Source: Symsagittifera roscoffensis
Taxonomy: Eukaryota; Xenacoelomorpha; Acoela; Convolutidae
Length of the DNA: 64,000 nt
NCBI RefSeq assembly: GCF_963678635.1
Contig: NC_087070.1
Coordinates: forward strand, 9,086,539-9,150,538
Reading direction: 5' to 3'
In this document: positions 13,701 through 26,899 of the stretch, piece by piece
Layout of the letters: each line of letters begins with the position of its first letter
Numbering within the stretch: position 1 is the stretch's first letter
Notes under the pieces: generated by a model
The model's database searches: none
Told to the model about the DNA's origin: nothing
What the model saw: only the letters and a program-made list of their open reading frames with translations
Position numbers and translations under genes: made by a program

Positions 13701-16009
13701 AGTAGTGTAAGCAAAAAGGGAAAACCCAATCACGTGGTTCATCTGCTCAAAAAACTGCACAAAAAACTTTAACTAAGTACGTTCCTCATCTGCTCATTAT
13801 ACTAACGACCATATTAAACCATACTAGTTTTCACTAAGCAGCAGTTTAAGCAAAAAGAGAAAAAACCATCACGTGGTCAATCGCTCAATAAACTCTGACC
13901 AAAAACTTAACCAATCAAGTTGTTCATCTGCTCATTAAATTACTACCATACTAAACCATACTAAATTTGATTAAGCAGTAGTGTAAGCAAAAACAGAAAA
14001 CCCAATCACGTGGTTCATCTGCTCAAAAAACTACATCAGAAAAATAACCAATCGCGTTGCTCATATGCTCATTAAACTAACGACCATATAAAACCATACT
14101 ATTTTTCAATAAGCAGCAGTGTAAGCAAAAAAAGAATAAAAAACAGTCACATCGTTCATTTGTTCAAAAACCTACGGCAGAAAAATTATTCAATTAAGGT
14201 TTTCATCTGCTCATTAAATTCACCACCATACTAAACCATACTAAATTTCATTAAGCAGCAGTGTAAGCCAAAAGAGAAACCTCAATCACCTGGTTCATCT
14301 GATCAGAAAACAACAATCAAAAACTTAACCACCCACGTTGCTCATCTGCTCTTGAAACTAACGACCGTATTAAACCATACTAATTTTCACTAAGCAGCAG
14401 TGTAAGCAAAAAAGAAAAAAAAATCAGTCACGTCGTTCATCTGCCCAATTTGAACGCTCAAAAAACTGCGTTCAAAACTTTAACTAATTACTTTCCTCAT
14501 CTGCTCATTAAACTAACGACCATATTAAACCATACTAGTTTTCACTAAGCAGCATTTTAAGCAAAAAAAGAAAAAAACATCAAGTGGTCAATCGCTCAAT
14601 AAACTACGACCAAACACTTAACCAATCCAGTTGTTCATCTGCTCATTAATTTACTACCATACTAAACCATACTAATTTTGGTTAAGCAGTAGTGTAAGCA
14701 AAACAGAAAACCCAATCACGTGGTTCATCTGCTCAAACACTGCGTTAGAAATTTTAACCAATCACGTTGCTCATCTGCTCAATAAACTAACGGCCATATA
14801 AAAACATACTATTTTTCACTAAGCAGCAGTGTAAGCAAAAAAAAGAAAAAAAAACAGTCACATCGTACATTTGTTCAAAAAACTACGGCAGAAAAATTAA
14901 TCAATTAAGGTTTTCATCTGCTCATTAAATTCACCACCAAACTAAACCATACTAAATTTCATTAAGCTGCAGTGTAAGCAAAAAGAGAAAACTCAATCAC
15001 CTGGTTCATCTGCTCAAAAAACTACAATCAAAAATTTAACCACCCACGTTCCTCATCTGCTCATTAAACTAACGACCACATTAAACCATACTAGTTTTCA
15101 CTAAGCAGCATTTTAAGCAAAAAAAGAAAAAAACATCAAGTGGTCAATCGCTCAATAAGCTACGACCAAAAACTTAACCAATCAAGTTGTTCATCTGCTC
15201 ATTAATTTACTACCATACTAAACCATACTAAATTTCATTAAGCAGCAGTGTAAGCAAAAACAGAAATCTCAATCACTTGGTTCATCTGCTCAAAAAACTA
15301 CAACAGAAAAATAACCAATCGCGTTGCTCATATCCTCATTAAATTAACGACCATATAAAACCAAAATATTTTTCACTAAGCAGTAGTGTATGCAAAAAAA
15401 AGAAAAAATCAGTCACGTCGTTCATCTGTTCAAAAAACTACGGCAGAAAAATTAATCAATTAAGGTTTTCATCTGCTCATTAAATTCACTACCATACTGA
15501 ACATACTAAGTTTCATTAAGCAGCAGTGTAAGCAAAAAGAGAAAACTCAATCACCTGGTTCATCTGCTCAAAAAACTGCAATCAAAAACTTAACCACTCG
15601 CGTTGCTCATCTGCTCATTAATTTAACGACCGTATTAAACCACACTAATCTTCACTAAGCAGCAGTGTAAGCAAAAAAAGAAAAATTTCAGTCACGTCGT
15701 TCATCTGCCCAATGAACTATGGCAAAAAAATTAATCAAACAAGGTTTTTATCTGTTCATCAATTTACTATCGAACTAAATCATACTAATGTTCATTAAGC
15801 AGCATGGTAAGCAAAAAGAGAAAACCCAATCAGTGGTTCATCTGCTCATTAATTCACTACCATACTAAACCATACTAATTTTCATTAAGCAGCAATGTAA
15901 GCAAAAACAGAAAACTCAATCACGTGGTTCATCTGCTCAAAAAACTACAATCAAAAACTTAACCACTCGCGTTGCTCATCTGCTCATTAATTTAACGACC
16001 GTATTAAAC

Positions 16010-16850
16010 CATACTAATTTTCACTAAGCAGCAGTGTAAACAAAAAAAGAATAAAAAATCAGTCACGTCGTTCATCTGCCCAATAAACTACGGCAAAAAA
16101 ATTAATCAATCAAGGTTTTTATCTGTTCATCAATTTACTATCATACTAAATCATACTAATGTTCATTAAGCAGCAGTGTAAGCAAAAAGAGAAAACCCAA
16201 TCACGTGATCCATCTGCTCAAAACATTTCGTTCAAAACTTCAACCAATCACGTTGCTCATCTGCTCATTATAGTAACGACCGTATTAAACCATACTAATC
16301 TTCACTAAGCAGCAGTGTAAGCAAAAAAAGAAAAATTTCAGTCACGTCGTTCATCTGCCCAATAAACTACGGCAAAAAAATTAATCAATCAAGGTTTTTA
16401 TCTGTTCATCAATTTACTATCATACTAAATCATACTAATGTTCATTAAGCAGCAGTGTAAGCAAAAAGAGAAAACCCAATCACGTGATCCATCTGCTCAA
16501 AACATTTCGTTCAAAACTTCAACCAATCACGTTGCTCATCTGCTCATTAAAGTAACGACCGTATTAAACCATACTAATCTTCACTAAGCAGCAGTGTAAG
16601 CAAAAAAAGAAAAATTTCAGTCACGTCGTTCATCTGCCCAATAAACTACGGCAAAAAAATTAATCAATCAAGGTTTTTATCTGTTCATCAATTTACTATC
16701 ATACTAAATCATACTAATGTTCATTGAGCAGCATTGTAAGCAAAAAGAGAAAACCCAATCACTTGGTTCATCTGCTCATTAAACTCACTACCATACTAAA
16801 CCATACTAAATTTCATTAAGCAGCAGTGTAAGCAAAAAGAGAAAACTCAA
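16010..16850 (+). repeat. Tandem ~279-bp dimer units, about 3 copies
   Basis: The CATACTAAT(C/T)TTCACTAAGC mark falls at 16,010, 16,291 and 16,570, giving spacings of 281 and 279 bp. The dimer has one CACGTCG-type monomer followed by one CACGTGATCC-type monomer. The alternation of CACGTCG and CACGTGG monomers seen through much of 1-18 kb has this same two-monomer period. Confidence 0.85.
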
Positions 16851-18289
16851 TACCTGGTTCATCTGCTCAAAAAACTACAATCAAAAACTTAACCACTCGC
16901 GTTGCTCATCTGCATATTAATTTAACGACCGTATTAAACAATACTAATTTTCACTAAGCAGCATAGTAAGCAAAAAAAGAAAAAAATCAGTCACGTCGTT
17001 CATCTGCCCAATAAACTACGGCAAAAAAATTAATCAATCAAGGTTTTTATCTGTTCATCAATTTACTATCATACTAAATCATACTAATGTTCATTGAGCA
17101 GCAGTGTAAGCAAAAAGAGAAAACCCAATAACGTGGTCCATCTGCTCAAAACATTTCGTTCAAAATTTCAACCAATCACGTTGCTCATCTGCTCATTAAA
17201 GTAACAACCGTATTAAACCATACTAATTTTCACTAAGCAGCAGTATAAGCAAAAAAGAAAAAAATCAGTTACGTCGTTCATCTGCCCAAAAAACTACGGC
17301 AAAAAATTAATCAATCAAGGTTTTTATCTGTTCATCAATTTACTATCATACTAAATCATACTAATGTTCATTAAGCAGCGGGGTAAGCCAAAAGATAAAA
17401 CCCAATCACGTGGTTCATCTGCTAAAAAAACTGCGTTCAAAATTTCAAACAATCACGTTGCTCATCTGCTCGTTAAAGTATTGACCGTATTAAACCATAC
17501 TAATCTTCAATAAGCAGCAGTGTAAGCAAAAAAAAGAAAAAAATCAGTCACGTCGTTCATCTGCCCAATAAATTACGGCAAAAAATTTAATCAATCAAGA
17601 TTTTTATCAGCTCATCAATTTACTACCATACTAAATCATACTAATGTTCATTAAGCAGCAGTGTAAGCAAAAAAGAGAAAACCCCATCACGTGGTTCATC
17701 TGCTCAAAAAACTGCGTTCAAAGTTTTAACCAATCACGTTGCTCATCTGCTCAATAAACTAACGATCATATTAAACCATACTAGATTTCACTAAGCAGCA
17801 GTTTAAGCAAAAAGAGAAAAAACCATCACGTGGTCAATCGCTCAATAAACTATGACCAAAAACTTATCCAATCAATTTGTTCATCTGCTCATTAATTTAC
17901 TACCATTCTATAACATACTAAATTTTATTAAGCATCATTGTAAGCAAAAACAGAAAACTCAATCACGTGTTTCATCTGCTCAAAAAACTACATCAAAAAA
18001 AACAACCAGTCGCGTTGCTCATCTGCTCATTAAACTAACGACCATATTAAACCATGCTAATTTTCACTTAGCTGCAGTGTAAGCAAAAAAATCCGTCACG
18101 TCGTTCATCTGTTCAATGAACTAAAGCAAAAAAGTTAATCAATCAAGGTTTTCATCTGCTTTTTAATTTACTACCATACTAAATCATACTAATTTTCATT
18201 AAGCAGCAGTGTAAGAAAAAACAGAAAACCCAATCACGTGGTTCATCTGCTCAAAAATTTGCGTTCAAAATGTTAACCAATCACGTTGC

Positions 18290-19690
18290 TCATCTGCTCA
18301 TTAAACTAACGACCGTATTAAACCATACTAATTTTCACTAAGCAGCAGTGTAAGCAAAAAAGAAAAAAATCAGTCACGTCGTTCATCTGCCGAATAAACT
18401 ACCGCAAAAAATTAATCAATAAGGGTTTCCTCTGCTCATTAATTTGCTACCATAATAATTCATACTAATTTTCATTAAGCAGCAGTGTAAGCAAAAAGAG
18501 AAAACCGAATCACGTGGTTCATCTGCTCAAAAAGTTTGGGTTCAAAATGATAACCAATCACGTTGCTCATCTGCTCATTACACTAACGACCATATTAAAC
18601 CATGCTAATTTTCACTTAGCAGCAGTGTAAGCAAAAAATTCCGTCACGTCGTTCATCTATTCAATGAACTAAAGCAAAAAAGTTAATCAATCAAGGTTCT
18701 CATCTGCTTATTAATTTACTACCATACTAAATCATACTAATTTTCATTAAGCAGCAATGTAAGCAAAAAGAGAAAACCCAATCACGTGGTTCATCTGCTA
18801 AAAAAAACTGCGTTCAAAATGTTAACCAATCACGTTGCTCATTTGCTCATTAAGCTAACGACCATTTTAAACCATACTAGTTTTCACTAAGCAGCAGTTT
18901 AAGCAAAAAGAGAAAAAACATCACGTGGTCAATCGCTCATTAAACTACGACCAAAAACTTAACCAATCAAGGTTTTCATCTGCTTATTAATTTACTACCT
19001 TACTAAATCATACTAATTTTCATTAAGCAGCAATGTAAGCAAAAAGAGAAAACCCAATCACGTGGTTCATCTGCTAAAAAAAACTGCGTTCAAAATGTTA
19101 ACCAATCACGTTGCTCATTTGCTCATTAAACTAACGACCATTTTAAACCATACTAGTTTTCACTAAGCAGCAGTTTAAGCAAAAAGAGAAAAAACATCAC
19201 GTGGTCAATCGCTCAATAAACTATGTCCAAAAACTTAACCAATCAACTTTTTCATCTGCTCATTAAATTACTACCATACTAAATCATACTAAATTTCATT
19301 ACGCATCAGTGTAAGCAAAAACAGATAACTCAATCACGTGTTTCATCTGCTCCAAAAACTACATCAAAAAAATAACCAGTCGCGTTGCTCATCTGCTCAT
19401 TAAACTAACGACCATATTAAACCATGCTATTTTTCACTTAGCAGCAGTGTAAGCAAAAAAAAAGAAAAAAATCCTTCACGTCGTTCATCTGTTCAATGAA
19501 CTACAGCAAAAAATTCAATCAATCAAGGTTTTCATCTGCTCATTAATTTACTACCTTAATAAATCATACTAATTTTCGTTAAGCAGCAGTGTAAGCAAAA
19601 AGAGAAAACCCAAACACGTGGTTCATCTGCTCAAAAATTTGCGTTCTAAATTTTAACCAATCACGTTGCTCATCTGCTCATTCAAGTAAC
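18290..19690 (+). repeat. Higher-order repeat, copy 1 of a ~2,980-bp period
   Basis: This matches 21,272-22,670 at offsets of 2,979-2,982 bp. Shared marks are CATCTGCCGAATAA, GGGTTTCCTCTGC, TTCCGTCACG after a shortened A-run, and CTATGTCCAAAAAC. The small drift in offset reflects A-run length changes. Confidence 0.85.
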
Positions 19691-20639
19691 GACCATATTA
19701 AACCATACTAGTTTTGACTAAGAAGCAGTTTAAGCAAAAAGATAAAAAACCATCACGTGGTCAATCGCTCATTAAACTACGAACACAAACTTAAGCAATC
19801 AAGTTGTTCATCTGCTCATTAAATTAACGACCATATTAAACCATGCTATTTTTCACTTAGCAGCAGTGTAAGCAAAAAAGAAAAAAATCAGTCACGTCGT
19901 TCATCTGCCCAATAAATTACCGCAAAAAAATTAATCAATCAAGGGTTTCCTCTGCTCATTAATTTGCTACCATAATAAACCATACTAATTTTCATTAAGC
20001 AGCAGTGTAAGCAAAAAGAGAAAACCCAATCACGTGGTTCATCTGCTAAAAAAACTGCCTTCAAAGTTTTAACCAATCACGTTGCTCATTTGCTCAATAA
20101 ACTAACGACCATATTAAACCATACTAGTTTTGACTAAGAAGCAGTTTAAGCAAAAAGATAAAAAACCATCACGTGGTCAATCGCTCATTACACTACGAAC
20201 AAAAACTTAAGCAATCAAGTTGTTCATCTGCTCATTAAATTAACGACGTATTAAACCATACTAATTTTCAGTAAGCAGCAGTGTCAGCAAAAAAAAAGGT
20301 TTTCATCTGCTCATTAATTTGCTACCATAATAAACCATACTAATTTTCATTAAGCAGCCTTGTAAGCAAAAAGAGAAAACACAATCACGTGGTTCATCTG
20401 CTCAAAAGCTGCCTTCAAAACTTCAACCAATCACGTTGCTCATCTGCTCATTAAACTAACGACCGGTTTAAACCATACTAATTTTCACTAACCAGAAGTG
20501 TAAGCAAAAAAAGAAAAAAATCAGTCACGTCCTTCATCTGCCCAATAAACTACGGCAAAAAATTTAATCAATCAAGGTTTTCATCTGCTCATTAGTTTAC
20601 TACCATACTAAATCATACTAATTTTCATTAAGCAGCAGT

Positions 20640-21280
20640 GTAAGCAAAAAGAGAAAACTTAATCAAGTTGTTCATCTGCTAAAAAAACTGCGTTCAAGGT
20701 TTTAACCAATCACGTTACTCATCTGCTCATTAAACTAACGACCATATTAAACCATACTAGTTTTCACTAAGCAGCAGTTTAAGCAAAAAGAGAAAAAACC
20801 ATCACGTGGTCAATCGCTCAATAAATTACGAACAAAAACTTAACCAATCAAGGTTTTCATCTGCTCATTAGTTTACTACCATACTAAATCATACTAATTT
20901 TCATTAAGCAGCAGTGCAAGCAAAAAGAGAAAATCCAATCACGTGGCTCATCTGCTCAAAAAAACAGCGTTCAAAATATCAACCAATCACGTAGCTCATC
21001 TGCTCATTATATTAACAACCATATTAAACCATACTAGTTTTCACTAAGCAGCAGTTTAAGCAAAAAGAAAAAAAAACCATCACGTGGTCAATCGCTCAAT
21101 AAACTACGAACAAAAACTTAACCAATCAAGGTTTTCATCTGCTCATTAGTTTACTACCATACTAAATCATACTAAATTTCATTAAGCAGCAGTGTAAGCA
21201 AAAACAGAAAACTCAATCACGTGGTTCATCTGCTCAAAATACTACATCAAAAAATTAACCAATCGCGTTGCTCATCTGCT
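20640..21280 (+). repeat. Duplicated segment, copy 1 (offset ~4,515 bp)
   Basis: This matches 25,155-25,795. Shared marks are AATCAAGTTGTTCATC, GTTCAAGGTTTTAACC, CACGTTACTC and CACGTAGCTC. A neighbouring piece (about 20,230-20,500) is repeated at about 24,460-24,730 with a different offset of 4,230 bp, so two monomers were gained or lost between them. Confidence 0.8.
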
Positions 21281-22670
21281 CATTAAACTAACGACCGTAT
21301 TAAACCATACTAATTTTCACTAAGCAGCAGTGTAAGCAAAAAAGAAAAAAATCAGTCACGTCGTTCATCTGCCGAATAAGATACCGCAAAAAATTAATCA
21401 ATCAAGGGTTTCCTCTGCTCATTAATTTGCTACCATAATAATTCATACTAATTTTCATTAAGCAGCAGTGTAAGCAAAAAGAGAAAACCGAATCACGTGG
21501 TTCATCTGCTCAAAAATTTGCGTTCAAAATGATAACCAATCACGTTGCTCATCTGCTCATTACACTAACGACCATATTAAACCATGCTAATTTTCACTTA
21601 GCAGCAGTGTAAGCAAAAAATTCCGTCACGTCGTTCATCTGTTCAATGAACTAAAGCAAAAAAGTTAATCAATCAAGGTTTTCATCTGCTTATTAATTTA
21701 CTACCATACTAAATCATACTAATTTTCATTAAGCAGTAATGTAAGCAAAAAGAGAAAACCCAATCACGTGGTTCATCTGCTAAAAAAACTGCGTTCAAAA
21801 TGTTAACCAATCACGTGGCTCATTTGCTCATTAAACTAACGACCATTTTAAACCATACTAGTTTTCACTAAGCAGCAGTTTAAGCAAAAAGAGAAAAAAC
21901 ATCACGTGGTCAATCGCTCATTAAACTACGACCAAAAACTTAACCAATAAAGGTTTTCATCTGCTTATTAATTTACCACCATACTAAATCATACTAATTT
22001 TCATTAAGCAGCAATGTAAGCAAAAAGAGAAAACCCAATCACGTGGTTCATCTGCTAAAAAAAACTGCGTTCAAAATGTTAACCAATCACGTTGCTCATT
22101 TGCTCATTAAACTAACGACCATTTTAAACCATACTAGTTTTCACTAAGCAGCAGTTTAAGCAAAAAGAGAAAAAACATCACGTGGTCAATCGCTCAATAA
22201 ACTATGTCCAAAAACTTAACCAATCAACTTGTTCATCTGCTCATTAAATTACTACCATACTAAATCATACTAAATTTCATTACGCATCAGTGTAAGCAAA
22301 AACAGAAAACTCAATCACGTGTTTCATCTGCTCCAAAAACTACGTCAAAAAAATAACCAGTCGCGTTGCTCATCTGCTCATTAAACTAACGACCATATTA
22401 AACCATGCTATTTTTCACTTAGCAGCAGTGTAAGCAAAAAAAGAAAAAAATCCGTCACGTCGTTCATCTGTTCAATGAACTACAGCAAAAAATTCAATCA
22501 ATCAAGGTTTTCATCTGCTCATTAATTTACTACCTTAATAAATCATACTAATTTTCGTTAAGCAGCAGTGTAAGCAAAAAGAGAAAACCCAAACACGTGG
22601 TTCATCTGCTCAAAAATTTGCGTTCTTAATTTTAACCAATCACGTTGCTCATCTGCTCATTCAAGTAACG
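21272..22670 (+). repeat. Higher-order repeat, copy 2 of the ~2,980-bp period
   Basis: This is the near-identical partner of 18,290-19,690. It leads directly into the nested 695/1,389-bp repeats at 22.4-24.5 kb. Confidence 0.85.
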
Positions 22671-24495
22671 CCCGTATTAAACCATACTAATTTTCACTAA
22701 GCAGCAGTGTAAGCAAAAAAGAAAAAAATCAGTCACGTCGTTCATCTGCCCAATAAACTACCGCAAAAAAATTAATCAATCAAGGGTTTCCTCTGCTCAA
22801 TAATTTGCTACCATAATAAACCATACTAATTTTCATTAAGCAGCAGTGTAAGCAAAAAGAGAAAACCCAATCACGTGGTTCATCTGCTAAAAAAACTGCC
22901 TTCAAAGTTTTAACCAATCACGTTGCTCATTTGCTCATTAAACTAACGACCATATTAAACCATACTAGTTTTGACTAAGAAGCAGTTTAAGCAAAAAGAT
23001 AAAAAACCATCACGTGGTCAATCGCTCATTAAACTACGAACAAAAACTTAAGCAATCAATTTGTTCATCTGCTCATTAAACTAACGACGTATTAAACCAT
23101 ACTAATTTTCAGTAAGCAGCAGTGTAAGCAAAAAAAGAAAAAAATCCGTCACGTCGTTCATCTGTTCAATGAACTACAGCAAAAAATTCAATCAATCAAG
23201 GTTTTCATCTGCTCATTAATTTACTACCTTAATAAATCATACTAATTTTCGTTAAGCAGCAGTGTTAGCAAAAAGAGAAAACCCAAACACGTGGTTCATC
23301 TGCTCAAAAATTTGCGTTCTTAATTTTAACCAATCACGTTGCTCATCTGCTCATTCAAGTAACGCCCGTATTAAACCATACTAATTTTCAGTAAGCAGCA
23401 GTGTAAGCAAAAAAAGAAAAAAATCCGTCACGTCGTTCATCTGTTCAATGAACTACAGCAAAAAATTCAATCAATCAAGGTTTTCATCTGCTCATTAATT
23501 TACTACCTTAATAAACCATACTAATTTTCATTAAGCAGCAGTGTAAGCAAAAAGAGAAAACCCAATCACGTGGTTCATCTGCTAAAAAAACTGCCTTCAA
23601 AGTTTTAACCAATCACGTTGCTCATTTGCTCATTAAACTAACGACCATATTAAACCATACTAGTTTTGACTAAGAAGCAGTTTAAGCAAAAAGATAAAAA
23701 ACCATCACGTGGTCAATCGCTCATTAAACTACGAACAAAAACTTAAGCAATCAATTTGTTCATCTGCTCATTAAACTAACGACGTATTAAACCATACTAA
23801 TTTTCAGTAAGCAGCAGTGTAAGCAAAAAAAGAAAAAAATCCGTCACGTCGTTCATCTGTTCAATGAACTACAGCAAAAAATTCAATCAATCAAGGTTTT
23901 CATCTGCTCATTAATTTACTACCTTAATAAATCATACTAATTTTCGTTAAGCAGCAGTGTAAGCAAAAAGAGAAAACCCAAACACGTGGTTCATCTGCTC
24001 AAAAATTTGCGTTCTTAATTTTAACCAATCACGTTGCTCATCTGCTCATTCAAGTAACGCCCGTATTAAACCATACTAATTTTCACTAAGCAGCAGTGTA
24101 AGCAAAAAAGAAAAAAATCAGTCACGTCGTTCATCTGCCCAATAAACTACCGCAAAAAAATTAATCAATCAAGGGTTTCCTCTGCTCAATAATTTGCTAC
24201 CATAATAAACCATACTAATTTTCATTAAGCAGCAGTGTAAGCAAAAAGAGAAAACCCAATCACGTGGTTCATCTGCTAAAAAAACTGCCTTCAAAGTTTT
24301 AACCAATCACGTTGCTCATTTGCTCATTAAACTAACGACCATATTAAACCATACTAGTTTTGACTAAGAAGCAGTTTAAGCAAAAAGATAAAAAACCATC
24401 ACGTGGTCAATCGCTCATTAAACTACGAACAAAAACTTAAGCAATCAATTTGTTCATCTGCTCATTAAACTAACGACGTATTAAACCATACTAAT
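22417..24495 (+). repeat. Nested 5-mer (695-bp) and 10-mer (1,389-bp) higher-order repeat
   Basis: The mark AATCCGTCACGTCGTTCATC follows repeat blocks near 22,417, 23,111, 23,390 and 23,806. The spacings are 694, 279 and 416 bp (5, 2 and 3 monomers). The join CAAGTAACGCCCGTATTAAA at 22,671 recurs at 24,060, an offset of 1,389 bp (10 monomers). This is the most tightly nested part of the array and looks young. Confidence 0.85.
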
Positions 24496-25154
24496 TTTCA
24501 GTAAGCAGCAGTGTCAGCAAAAAAAAAAGGTTTTCATCTGCTCATTAATTTGCTACCATAATAAACCATACTAATTTTCATTAAGCAGCCTTGTAAGCAA
24601 AAAGAGAAAACACAATCACGTGGTTCATCTGCTCAAAAAACTGCCTTCAAAACTTCAACCAATCACGTTGCTCATCTGCTCATAAAACTAACGACCGGTT
24701 TAAACCATACTAATTTTCACTAACCAGAAGTGTAAGCAAAAAAATAAAAAAATCAGTCACGTCGTTCATCTGCCCAATAAACTACGGCAAAAAGCTTAAT
24801 CAATCAAGGCTTTCATCTGCTCATTAATTTACTACCATACTAAACCATACTAAATTTCATTAAGCAGCAGTGTAAGCAAAAAGAGAAAACTCAATCACCC
24901 GGTTCATCTGCACAAAAAACTACAATCAAAAGCTTAACCCATCGCGTTGCTCATCTGATTATTAAACTAACGACCGTATTAAACCATACTAATTTTCACT
25001 AAGCAGCAGTGTCAGCAAAAAAAAAGAAAAAAAATTCAGTCACGTCGTTCATCTGCCCAATAAAAAACAACAAAAAAATTAATCAATCAAAATTTTCATC
25101 TGCTCATTAATTTACTACCATACTAAATCATACTAATTTTCATTAAGCAGCAGT

Positions 25155-25795
25155 GTAAGCAAAAAGAGAAAACCCAATCAAGTTGTTCATCTGCTAAAAA
25201 AACTGCGTTCAAGGTTTTAACCAATCACGTTACTCATCTGCTCATTAAACTAACGACCATATTAAACCATACTAGTTTTCACTAAGCAGCAGTTTAAGCA
25301 AAAAGAGAAAAAACCATCACGTGGTCAATCGCTCAATAAACTACGAACAAAAACTTAACCAATCAAGGTTTTCATCTGCTCATTAGTTTACTACCATACT
25401 AAATCATACTAATTTTCATTAAGCAGCAGTGCAAGCAAAAAGAGAAAATCCAATCACGTGGCTCATCTGCTCAAAAAAACAGCGTTCAAAATATCAACCA
25501 ATCACGTAGCTCATCTGCTCATTATATTAACAACCATATTAAACCATACTAGTTTTCACTAAGCAGCAGTTTAAGCAAAAAGAAAAAAACCATCATGTGG
25601 TCAATCGCTCAAAAAACTACGAACAAAAACTTAACCAATCAAGGTTTTCATCTGCTCATTAGCTTACTACCATACTAAATCATACTAAATTTCATTAAGC
25701 AGCAGTGTAAGCAAAAACAGAAAACTCAATCACGTGGTTCATCTGCTCAAAATACTACATCAAAAAATTAACCAATCGCGTTGCTCATCTGCTCA
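25155..25795 (+). repeat. Duplicated segment, copy 2 (offset ~4,515 bp)
   Basis: This is the partner of 20,640-21,280 with the same private variants. It ends the 18-26 kb sequence domain; beyond about 25.8 kb the monomers change. Confidence 0.8.
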
Positions 25796-26899
25796 TTAAA
25801 CTAACGACCATATTAAATCATAGTACTTTTCACTAAGCAGCGGTGTAAGCAAAAAAAGAAAAAATCAGTCACGTCGTTCAGCTGTTCAAAAAACTACGGC
25901 AAAAAATTTAATCAATCAAGGTTTTCATCTGCTCAATATTTTTTTAGCAAACTAAATCATAATAAATTTCATTAAGCAGCAGTGTAAGCAAAAGAGAAAA
26001 CCCATTCACGTGGTTCATCTGCTCAAAATACTGCGTTCAAAATTTTAACCAATCACGTTGCTCATCTGCTCATTAAACTAACGACCGTAATAAACCATAC
26101 TAATTTTCACTAAGCAGCAGTGTAAGCAAAAAAAAGTTTTCATCTGCTCATTAATTTACTACCATCCTAAAACATACTAATTTTCGCTAAGCAGCAGTGT
26201 AAGCAAAAAAAAAAAGAAAAAAATCAATCATGTCGTTCATCTGCTCATTAAACTACGGCAAAAAATTTAATCAATCAAGGTTTTCATCTGCTCATTAATT
26301 TACTACCAAACTAAATCATACTAATTTTCAATCAGCAGCAGTGCAAGCAAAAAGAGAAGACCCAATCACGTGGTTCATCTGCGCAAAAAACAGCGTTCAA
26401 AAAATTAACCAATGACGTAGCTCATCTGCTCATTAAACTAACAACCACATTAAACCATACTAGTTTTCACTAAGCAGCAGTTTAATCAAAAATAAAAAAA
26501 ACCATCACGTTGTCAATCGCTCAATAAACTACGACCAAAAACTTAACCAACCAAGTTGTTCAGCTACTCATTAATTTACTACCATACTAAATCAAACTAA
26601 ATTTCATTAAACAGCACTGTAGGCAAAAACAGAAAACCCAATCAGGTGGTTCAACTGCTCAAAACAAAACGTCAAAAAAATACCCAATTGCGTTGCTCAT
26701 CTGCTCATTAAACTAACGACCATATTAAACCATACTACTTTTCACTAAGCAGCAGTGTAAGCAAAAAAAGAAAAAATCAGTCACGTCGTTCATCTGTTCA
26801 ATAAACTACGGCAAAAAATTTATTCAATCAAGGTTTTCATCTGCCCAATATTTTACTACCATAGTAAACCATAGTAAATTTCATTAAGCAGCAATGTAA

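Noticed and set aside
17852..18082. 76-residue frame inside the satellite
   Set aside because: Made entirely of monomer sequence with a few chance substitutions that remove stops. The frame at 40,081-40,266 is the same case.
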